Assembly: GCA_963930775.1 (NCBI GenBank)
Contig: OZ005696.1
Location: 5,146,001-5,210,000, forward strand
Direction: 5' to 3'
Source of the DNA: Cliona cf. orientalis
Taxonomy: Eukaryota > Porifera > Demospongiae > Clionaida > Clionaidae
DNA length: 64,000 nt
Positions 37,200 to 48,400 of this stretch are shown here, one piece after another. The notes beneath the pieces are model-generated. The model saw only the letters and a list, made by a program, of their open reading frames with translations. It was not told the origin of the DNA and ran no database searches. How positions within the stretch are numbered: position 1 is the first letter of the stretch; every line of letters starts with the position of its first letter. The translations under genes were made by a program, and so were the position numbers.

Positions 37200-39221
37200 A
37201 TGTAAGTTCTGTACAGCTAGTGATCACTCTTTTCAAGATCTGGTGCTTTGTCACCCAGTAGCTACCTAACTACTTAATGATCAGCTTCACAATGAATTCT
37301 GTAGGGACACAGAACCAACTGAAAAAGACAGACTGACGGAAGTCAACCAAAAAGTTGACCAGGTTTGTTTTCATTCATGATAATAATAGCAGCACAGTGG
37401 TCTATTCATAAATATTTAAGGTTGCTAAATGTATACTGAGTGGCCTGCTTGTGAGTGGCCACATAGCTAGATTATAAGCCTTGTACACATCCTTTTAATA
37501 CTAGGCCACAATCCCGCAGTTTGCCTTCCACCGTTAATTGAAGTTGGTAATAAGGCTAGCAGTGGTACTCCGTATCAGCAAGAAAACTGTATGGGTGTAT
37601 TAAATAATAATCATTATCCATACGGTAAGCCCTTCTTCATGACCATGCAGCCTGTAGGTATAGTCCCTAGACACTCCTTGCAGTACTTATTACACACGGA
37701 AAGCAGGTCCTGGAGGGCCCGGGCCCGGCATGAAGATAACCTCACTTTATGCTGACATGCACAGTGTACCTGTGCATGTGTACCCCTTTGTGCCATGGCT
37801 AACCATACCCATCTGTAGGACTATGAAGATTCTAGACATTAGCTACTCTCTTGGATGAAGTCTATAGGACTCCATTACAGTCAAGTGTCCTTAGGATGCT
37901 CTCAACTCATCGGATATGGAATAGCCATTTGGTTTGGCTTATAGCTAAGAGGCCATGGACACATCCTATTATTGTATATATTGGTCACATGCTATGTTAT
38001 TCTTCCAAAAGTATTTAGCTGTGGTCCTTGTATCGATCAGGTATAGATTAGATAACTATAATATTCCTAAACCGCTTAGTCCTTGATTACAGTGGGCTTT
38101 TAGCAATCGAGTCAGGGAGGTGGGTTAGCCCACAGCAGGCTCTTCTGTGCGAAAAGAAAAGATCACGATGAGGGGGATAGCCTGGCATGAGGCTTATATG
38201 GTGACAATACATATTAAATTTTTCGTTCTCCTGGTAGGCCAAGAAGATAATGCAGCATAACATCGGACTTGTTATTGACAGAGGTGTGGAGTTAAATTCT
38301 TTAGGAACTAAAGCGGGTAGGGTGTATAATATAATTATGTAGATTAACTTCATAATATTTCTATACAAGCAGGCAATTTGGAGAACGAAGCTAAAAAATT
38401 CAAGAAAAACGCTGATGATTTGAATGCAAAAACTTGCCGAGATTATGTCAAGGTTACTATTGTAGCTATAGGGAGGTTGGGACATGTTTGGCGAGAATTT
38501 ATGCCCATGCATGCATAGTGGTACATCAACCACTAAATAGCTGCACTGTGACTAAAGTGAATCAATCAGCATTTATATTATAACTTTATGCAGTGGTGGG
38601 TTTTTCTCCTCATCATCATTGCCCTCATCGTGATTGTGATTGTTCTGGTGGTGATAGGTAAGAGGGCTTATCCAAAGTCCTTGTGGAAAACTTAACGTCA
38701 TTATGACGTTAACGTTTTACCCCCCTCCCCCCCTCTCTTAACGTCACAGCATTTCAACAGTTCAACTCTGAAACTCTGATTCTGCTCCATTTAGCCTACA
38801 CATTTGGTATTCACTTGTATTCTACAGTGCTAGCTATATGTCTTCATGGATTCATTGCATACTTGTGCTTCTTTGACAGTTTCTTGCTTGCCTGTAGCTA
38901 CGTGTACACTTTTAGCTACGTAGTGCTTGACACAGCCGTCACTAAAATGCAAATTTTGACACTGCTGGAGGCATGTCTAGACTTGATCAACCACAAGTCT
39001 TAGAATGCATAATCACAACTAAAGCGCAGGTCTGCTGACAATACAGTTATAAAACGTCATGGACCAAGACCCCCTCCCCCCTCCCAACGTCATAATGACG
39101 TTAATTTTTCCACAAGGACTTTGGACAAGCCCCCTAAGTCTGTACTGATAAGTGTCTATGGTGACCTTTAATATCTTTGCTCACTGCAGTTTCAGTGCTT
39201 GCCACAAGAAAGAGTACCTAA
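37200..39221 (+). CDS. VAMP-E: R-SNARE (VAMP8-like), 104 aa
   Basis: Coding parts: AT at 37200-37201 (donor GTAAGT), 37305-37362, 38238-38316, 38373-38452, 38594-38657 and 39190-39221 (TAA). Split AT|G start. The product begins MDTEPTEKDRLTEVNQKVDQ, then AKKIMQHNIGLVIDRGVE with the zero-layer Arg at codon 38280-38282. Then FKKNADDLNAKTCRDYVK, TM anchor WWVFLLIIIALIVIVIV..., and tail VSVLATRKST, resembling VAMP-A's ATRKNKQ. Exon sizes and phases are those of A-C. The last intron holds a MITE (38664-39134). The stop is only 264 bp before the start of IFT74. Confidence 0.88.
38664..39134. mobile_element. MITE with CTTATCCAAAGTCCTTGTGG termini
   Basis: The left end TCCAAAGTCCTTGTGGAAAA is the complement of the right end TTTTTCCACAAGGACTTTGGA-type sequence; both continue into AACGTCATTATGACGTT, itself palindromic. 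It lies in the last intron of VAMP-E. Confidence 0.82.
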
Positions 39222-39309
39222 TAACTATTGCTTATTGTTTGCCTGTAATGCTATTGTTGTGAGTGTTTGTATTTTGCAAATTTGGTGTATTATCATAATT
39301 GTGAGCGAA

Positions 39310-39321
39310 TGCGCATGCGCA
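39310..39321. promoter_or_regulatory. NRF1-type palindrome in the IFT74 promoter
   Basis: TGCGCATGCGCA, a perfect NRF1 consensus palindrome, lies in the short interval between VAMP-E and IFT74, about 165 bp before the proposed start codon. Confidence 0.5.
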
Positions 39322-39484
39322 GTTCGCAATACTTTCGATGATGTCATAGGTGACCTAGTTTTGCAGCGTAGTGCAGATCGGCCGTCCAGACGACATATAA
39401 AACTTATAGATATAGTTCCAAGATTTCATACGGCGGTGGATCTATCATCTACGTAAGATTATATCTCAGCTGAAGCCGCTAAAA

Positions 39485-42400
39485 ATGTAAGTGTACAAAT
39501 GTTTTCTTATTAGTGCACATCATACTGTGTGTCCGTTTCCATAACAACCTGAAAATAGTCCGCCATTCTATTTGAACTCACGTCTATTTCCCAATTCGTA
39601 ATCGTGATATATACACTATGCCCCTCCATTCCCTCTTAGGTCTGGCTACAACCCCCTAGGTGCTGGCAGCGTTCGGCGACCACCCTCAGGTGCAATGGGG
39701 ATTCCCCCAGCTGGCGCCCGAGCCCCTTATCGTGCTCCCACAGGTGAAGTGCTTTCCAAATTTTATAATAGTAATGATTATGATCTCACTTTCCTCCTCT
39801 GTTCCATTTCACTCTATTTTGGACAGGAATGGTAAGTTTAGAATGATCCAGCTTGTTTGAAGTGATGTGCATGTATTATTTCCTCCTCAGATGCCGGGCA
39901 CAGGCAGACCAGGTTCACGGGCTGGTGGTGCACAACAAGCTGGAGGTAAATGTTCATACGAAGATGATATTATTTAGAGGCTGGGTGTGGGGAGCACAGG
40001 GATTTTCCCACCCAGAAGTCTACTTTCACTCCTAGATCCTTAGAGTTTCTTAGTACACATAGTATTAGCTAAAGTACTGACAATGTCTGGTTCCCTCTCC
40101 TGAAGAATCAGCAATTGATAGTCCTGTATTAATCCTTGGATACCGTATGCTATGTATTCGATGGAATAAGTTGTTATCAGTGTGACAAAGGTTGCCTTGC
40201 CTTTTCAGAGCAGATTATATAATTATTGAAAGTTGCCCTGACACTGTCAGACCAACACCAATGTTGGCCGGACATGATCTGACATCAAATTATAATATTA
40301 TTATGGTTCCATTTACATGTAGCTATATACATACACCCAGATTGTGTGTGGAAGTACTGTGTACATAGTGACAGTATCAGCTAGCCTATTAGTGGTGTAC
40401 CACAAAGTGAGTGTTAAATACTATTGATGGGGAACACCTGCTCACTTAGTAGTACAACCCATTGACCTCAGTCTAGCTTTAGTATAAACTCTGCACTGCA
40501 GTGCACACTGGACTGTACTGTGTATTGTGAAGGGACATTCAGAAGATCAATTGACCGGACATGTGACCTTTTGACCCGGAAAACGGGTAATGATGTGCTC
40601 TGCTTTTATTTTTGCTGATGAGAATAGAAAATTAGCAAGAATTTTTCTGCTGGAAACATTCCTGTCTGTACGTTACCGTGTTTATGCTAATAAAACGCAT
40701 GATCTAATTAGTGCAAGAAAAATCGCGTTCTAGGATTTTTCATAGTGTATCTTAATGGAGCGCGTGACAACCTTTACCAGAAAATCGTGTGAAATTTAAA
40801 ATAATAATTATTATTTTTTTTTAGCTTGCGTTCTATTAACATAAACACGATATATTATGTTGTTTCTAATGCGTAGCCCTGAGCTCTCAAATCAAGGTGG
40901 CTGACAGGCCAGTAACACAGCAGGGACTGGGTGGAATGAGGACTGGAGCCAAGGGACCAATGAGACAAGTGCAGGATAAATCCTACTACCTAGGATTATT
41001 CAGGTACAATACATGCCACAGTAGAGTCTGAGGTATACAGGTATAATGCACGTACATTGTACATGTACATGTATGTACAAACACACACTGTATGTATGCA
41101 CATGTTTTAGGAGTAAGATCCAGGACCTGAACAGTGAGATTGCTCAGATGACTCAGGAGATTGAGGCCTACAACCAGGAGAGTGCTACCTACCTCACATT
41201 TGAAAAGAGGTTGGTTAATATCCTTTGTATCCCACCTATGACGTAGATCAAAGCTACCGCCAGGGCAATATACTGGATATTGCCCTGTGGCTAAGGCAAT
41301 ATCATGATATTGCCCTGTGGTACAGCTGACTACTACTGGTACCTGGCCCAGTGGTCAGACTCAGACACCACACTTGTAGTGCTATTACAACAGTGGGGAT
41401 ACAAACCAGTTAACACACCCCTACTAGTGCTGTATGGAATAATGCACTCGTGCGTAACCACATACAGCCCTCGGGCTTCGCCCTCGTGCTGTATGTGGTT
41501 ACTGCACTCGTGCATTATACAGTCGAGCCTCCGAACAAAGGACACTTTGGGAACGGGCCTCTTGTCCTTTGCTCGGAGGTTGTCCCTATCTCGGAGGTTC
41601 ATGATTTTTCAACCCATTTTGATTGTATTATCCTTAATAAGTTAGTAAATGCACTGAAATGGCAGTAGAGATGATAATCAAGTGGTTGGTATGTTTTGTT
41701 TTCAGTATCAACATAGCACAGGCTGAATTTTTTTGCTTCTGAAGTACTGGCTACTCCAAAATCGTTATCTGGATTCAAGGCTAATATTATTATCGCGCAT
41801 GCAGCATAATATCGCGACCGCCTAGATTGCGGCAAAGGTGGGCGTGACATCGTTAATTTAAGGTCGTGGTTTCCAGATGTCCGTTATTTAGAGGCAGTTT
41901 TGCATTGAAAAATCACGTTGGGAGCTTGGATCTTGTCCGCTGTCCGGAATCGAGAAGCGTCCGCTTCTCGGAGGTTGCTAATGTACTATAACTATGCTAA
42001 CTTCAATCGGTAACACGGCACTTGTCCGCTGTAGAGAGGTTGTCCGCTTCTCGGAGGGTCCGTTATCAGAGGCTCGACTGTATTCCATACAGCACTAGTA
42101 GGGGTGTATTAACTATAACGTGATGTGCATATGGAAATTAACAAGTACATGGATATAATTATACCACATGTTAAGAACACTTGTATTTTGTTATGGCCTC
42201 CGTCAGAAAAGTAGGGAGAGCACAGTGTGTGTGATTTCATCCAACAGAGGGGCACATTGCAGTAATAAAGGGTACAGTAAATGACTTAGTTGAGAATGTT
42301 CCATTGGCATGTACATGATTATCAAGATTCATGTAGCTTATATAGATCTTGTAAGTCCCAAGTCAAGCAGTGTGGTCAGTACTAATATCATGTTAAACTT

Positions 42401-45400
42401 CTCCAGGGCAGAGGTGCTGGCTGGTGAGATCCGAGAGCTTCAGGGAGAGATGGCAGACTATAACACACTCATGGATAAGCTAAACACGGACACAGAGGTC
42501 ACCACTGTGCTGGCTGAGTGCTCCACTGTGAGTCAACTTCTTACCATTGCCATGCTATGCATATGTATATTATGTACATGCATGTACAGAGCTAATTATA
42601 ACTCTTTGCTGATGACCTGACAAATGTCAGATCAGACCAAAGGTTGGTCGGACATCTCCAAATGTTGTCAGGACATAGTATGGGAGGTGAATAGTGCCAA
42701 AATTAGGCACCATGCACTTTCCGATCATAGAGTGTAGAGGAGGTATGTATTATGAAGTGGAGGGGGCATGTTTTGTGTAGTGGAGGCATGTTTAGTGAAG
42801 TGGAGGGGGTATAATATTTGGTGGAGTGGAGGGGGCATGTTTAGTGAAGTGGAGGGGGTGTATTTGGTGGAGTGGAGGGGGCGTGTTTAATGAAGTGGAG
42901 GGGGTATATTTGGTGTGGTGGAGGGGGTATGCAGAGGAGGATGAAGCTTCTGTGCATGCGGTTAGAAGGTGGGACGCAAGGGGTGTGTCCATAATATTAC
43001 ACTATGAACTTTGAACCTTAGGGATTCTCTGATAAAATAACAGAGCTGGTTGTTGATACTCTAAGCTGATGGAAGGGACATTCCATATGTGCAGATCCGC
43101 AGCCCCACCCCTCTACTTCATAAGTCTTCTGAACGTAGACCCTTCTGCACTCTGCATACCCCCTCCACCACACCAAATATACCCCCTCCACTTCACTAAA
43201 CATGCCTCCACTACACAGAACATGCCCCCTCCACTTCATTAAACATGCCCCCTCCACTCCATCAAATACACCCCCTCCACTTCACTAAACATGCCCCCTC
43301 CACTCCACCAAATACACCCCCTCCACTTCACTAAACATGCCCCCTCCACTCCACCAAATACACCCCCTCCATTTCACTAAACATGCCCCCTCCACTCCAC
43401 CAAATATGCACTATCCACTTCACTAAACATGCCCCCTCCACTCCACCAAATATACCCCCCCCCCCCCCCCCCCACTTCACTAAACATGCCTCCACTACAC
43501 AAAACATGCCCCCTCCACTTCATAATACATACCTCCTCTACACTCTATGACCGGAAAGTGCATGGTGCCTAATTTTGGCACTATTCACCTCCCATAGGAC
43601 ATAACACTATAGATCTATGCTAAGATTTTTTAACTGTTAGTATTATAGAGCTATAGTATACAGATATCATAATAGTGTTATGTACAATACAATGCACACT
43701 TAAAAGTATCCTACAGCAACTTGACCACCACAGTACAGTAGCTACTACTAAGTACATGCACCACAAACCATGCTACAGACAAGGAAATCAGCCTCAAGTA
43801 GGTGTTGAACAAACTATAGTAGAATCACATAATTTAGTGACCACTGACCACTGTCCACTACCAGTACTGAAGTGCATATGCCTAAGGCAACCAGTATGGG
43901 CGGTCACTATGTCCAGACACTATACTATTTGACCGGCCACAAGGCTCTTTGTGGCGGTCAAATGACCGATGACCGAACGTTATAATTAGCCCTGATGTAC
44001 ACGTACATGTAGTTCCGCTTGTTATAGTGTTTGTATTGGCCTCATTGTAACTAATCAATATTATGTGTACATGAAGCTGTCATTGTCAGAATTATTTAGT
44101 GGAGGAGGAGCTAGAATGGGCATATACATGTACATGTATATATATGCATTAATGTCTTAATTCCCGACACACGTACATGTATGCTGAGCTCCACCCCTCA
44201 ATTGCTTTTTGGCCATGTAGCTCCAGAGGCAGAATGACCGTGAAGCCAAGAGCATTGACAACATCTTTGCTGAGAAGCAAGAGAGGGAGGAGCAGATTAG
44301 GCAGCTGGAGAGGGAGATTGATGAGGAAAAGAGGGCGGCAGAGCATGTGGTGAGCAGCATGGAGCCAGCACTCATGCAGAGATACCAGCAACTCAAGGAA
44401 GAAAACAACAGGATTGAAAAGGTACACAACACATGTATGTACATGTACATATACATGTGTACATATAGCCTGCATGTACATGTAGCTCTTATAGTGATTT
44501 GGACTTGTGTACATGTATGTGTATCCTGCATGGCCCATACACCACATGCATTGCCTGCTGGGGTTCATCCAGTCTTGGGGTGGGGGAAGTACCCCTAGCT
44601 TCCTCCCCTATAAAATTCATAACAAGTCACCAAATTAAACCACTAGCGTTTCTGAAATAATCTGGAGTGATTAAAGAAATAATGCATGTATGCCCCAAGG
44701 AACTTGGCGTGCTATATATACCCAATCATTTGTTGCATTTCCACCCCAGCTTTTTGTTGCTAGATGAAACCCTTGGCATGTGCAGCAGCATGTACATGTA
44801 TATCAGTTTCTGTTTGAATATGTATACATGTAGGAGCTATCAGAGAAGCAAAGTACTCTGGACAACCTGACGAGCAAAGTGCAGAGGATGGAGGAGGAGC
44901 TCGCCAACTCTGAACTAAAACAGCAGGTATATACAATGTGTGTGTATGCTTCATGGTTATAGGACCTTAGTTAGGGTGCACTCGACTATACATTTCTTGC
45001 CCCCTCCCCCAAAGTAAGGACTTGTAACTAAAAACGTTTTGACCGTATTTAATTCTTGATAAATAATATTCTTTTTACTTGTGCAGGCGTTTCGTCTCCA
45101 GCAGCAGTTGTCTGAGGCAGTTGATCGTCGAGATGAGTGGAGGGAGAAGGACAAGGAGACCCCACAAGAGGAGAGGGAGAGACTACTCCAGCAAGTCAAG
45201 GCCGACAACCAGGAGATAGGATCTATCGAAAAAATGTTAGAGTATGGGGATCGAGACATGGACATAGATGAGCCAATAATATGTTGTACATGTATGTAAC
45301 TACATGGGCAGCATAAAGATTTGGCAAGTAGTACAGTGTACATGTAGATTGATTTGATAGGCCACTGAATAGCAGCCCCTGAACTCTCTGATACATTTAC

Positions 45401-48400
45401 TCTGTCGTAATTATAGTATTGCTGTTCTTGTCTCTAGGACTGGTGAGATTCAAGAGCGCCTGTCAGTTGTCCAGGAGCAGCTGAGGCAGGCAGAGACTGA
45501 CCTAGAGGAGCTCCAGGGAGAAAAGAGTGCAAAGTACAGGGAGCTCAAGAAACGTGAAGAGACCATGAAGGGTTAGGGTTCAGTGATTTTGTCTGAAAGT
45601 GTCATGATTTTCATTGTGTAACAGAATTCTTGGATTCGTTTGAGGAGAACAAAGCGGCTGAACAGGTCAGTGCAACTTACATGTACTTGAAGACTTACTG
45701 TCTGTATAAATGTACATGTACAATGTACATGCATGTACAATAATTGACAGGAGAGGATTCGTGACCATGAAGCCAATGTGGTGGCCATCCTGGAGCATAT
45801 CAGCCAGGCACGTACATAAATGTACACATGCACAAGTCACTCAGCTGTACTGCATATCTACATGTAAAATTTTAGAACATGGTCCAGTCTGAGCAAATGC
45901 CTACAACTGGAGAGTTTGAGGAAATGCAGGTACATGTACATACATGTATATATTTTGTGTACAATAATCAGGTGCATGTTAGATACATATTGAACTTCAT
46001 TGGTGTACCTTATTAACAACTTGTATTTTCCAGGCTGATTTGCTCTTCAAGAAGGAGGAGAAGGAGAAGTCAGAGGCAACGGCAAAAACACTGGAACTGG
46101 GTACGTCATGTTTCCTTGCATTGAGAAGGAGCTACCCAGTGAAGTGACATGTCATGCTAGAGTCCTCCTGCCCTCCTCCTCCCTCCCACAGCACTTGCAT
46201 ATTAAAGAGGAGGCTTCATACATAGTTAGGATAGGACTCTTTTGTATTGACAGCAGTTGACTGCTGTGTATACATGTACAGTGTATGTACATGTACATGT
46301 ACATGTGTGATTGTATGCCCTTGTCCACCCTATTGTTCACTGTTGTACACTGTGATACTCGTTTCCTTGTTTACTTGCTATAGAGAACTTGAAAATGAAA
46401 AATGACCTCAAAAAAGTTGAGGATGTGAGTTTTTGCCGTGGCACTGTGAGGTGTTTTGTGTACATCCACTGTAATGACAGATATATTATATTATTTTATA
46501 CTTAGCTCGAGGAAAAGATCACTAATGAATTGAGGACACTCAAGGAAGAGATGGAGACCATGACCAGGGTACTAGCATGCATGTGTACATGTGTAGATGT
46601 ACATGTACATGTATAATATAATAAACTTATACATGTACATGTATGCTGTAACTGCACATTTTTCAAGTATTGAATATTGACTCAGGAGATTGAGGTGTTT
46701 AGTGACTTGCAAGGACTTCACAACAGCGAAGAAGAGAAGAGAAATGTATGTACTCACAATAATTATACATGTACGGATACATGTCAGGGTTTTATCTGGC
46801 CCGAAAATTGGGGGGGGGGGGGGGGGGGGGGGGGTGGGGGGAGAGGGGGAAACAGGGAAGGTATACCTGGACTAATGGACCTCCTTGGCGGCCCAAGAGG
46901 AAGGGTGTGGGAGGGGGAGCCAAAGCATAATTGTTTGAAACTAGTGCTCCCAAAAAGCCATCTACGGTGTATAAGCAACACTTCATGAATTTCAATTGAC
47001 TTTCTATAAATTTGTGGTGGTGGTGGGGGGGGGGGGGGGGTAGGGGTGGGAGAACACACCCTACTGGGCTCTATGCAGAAAAAAAGCCCTGCATGTACAT
47101 GTACATGTATGTGTGTGCATACTCCATATACATTGTACAACCTGTATATGTACATGCTATACCAAACTGTTATCTGCCAATACATTTGCAGCACCCATAC
47201 ATACATGTACATATGGGATCAGACCAGTATGTACTGTTATTAAAAAAATTTTGTGACTGTTGCCTTATTTTTTTCTAAAGTTATTGTGGTACATATTTAT
47301 CACACTCTCACTACCCCTCGTTCGTATTGTTGTCGTCGTCATTTTTAGCATGAAAGTCATTAGATCTCAAGAAGTAGACATCTCAGTGAGTGGCCAGTAC
47401 CATCAAGAGGTTGGAGATGGCAAAAAAGTGACGAGCCACACCCGATAAAGCTATGCTACATGTACATGTATATATTGCCACTACACATGCTTGAGCTCAA
47501 TGTACATGTACATGTAGGTTAAGATCATCGAATCATAACGTATTGCATTTTAGCTGGCTATGCTATGCGCTGTAGTGCACATGGGGTATGGGCTCTACAG
47601 AGCTCCAGTTTGATGCTCCCCTTATAGAGCACTTGGAGTACATGTAACTAAAATTTAATGATAAAATGTACGCACATGATGCATGTACACAAGACAAAAT
47701 CATTGTGGCAGTTGAAGCAACATGACATTGAGGACCAGGAGACCTACATAGCAAACCATATCTACAATGAATACAATGTGACTGTGTGGCTGGTATTTGT
47801 CCACCCATGCCAGTAGTCTGTTCAGGCACGATTTGTGCTCTTGACTCTCCTTCTTGAGCACTGTCCATCGCAACAGGGCAGCGGTGAAGCCCAGGCTAAA
47901 GAGAGAGGACACTCCACGAAGAACTGTGAACACTATGTATGTAAGTCGAAGTCTATAGTTTAATTGAATTCCCAGCAGCAGGTAAGTTGAGAAAGCTGAA
48001 GACGTTGTCAGTAGCTTGAGAAAGATGGACAGCAACTGGAAGCCCATGCCTGCAAAGAGATGCTTGTAGGTGCGCACCTCAATGGCTTCAGTGTTGCAGG
48101 CACAGGCACAGCAGTAGAAACAGGAAACAGCACAGACAAATCTCATGCCTGCTATGACTGCTGATGCAAAGGTGATGGCATAAAAGATTAATCGAACTAT
48201 GAGCACGGAATACCACTTATTGCCTAGGAAAAAGAAGTTGATATTGGCAAATGGTGCCAGGAGAACAGCCAGCTCTAGATCGTTGAAGCGAAGGTACTCC
48301 AGGTACTTTCGACAGCAGCTCAATCTGAATCTGTCATGCCTTCTCCAGCAGCATGTCCAGAGGATGATGGCATAGATTGGTCCAATCACCAGGAAGAAAC

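Noticed and set aside
42826-43257. Frames over the minisatellite element
   Set aside because: Repeat translations ([12 protein letters not shown]-like), present on both arms in mirror.
45236-45297. Extension of the IFT74 exon past 45235 to the stop at 45297
   Set aside because: Ending at AT|GTTAGA gives exact length agreement with the family (33 residues to the ELQGE block); the extension does not align.
46784-47212. 142-codon proline-rich frame on the minus strand
   Set aside because: It is the translation of poly-G tracts; not protein-like.
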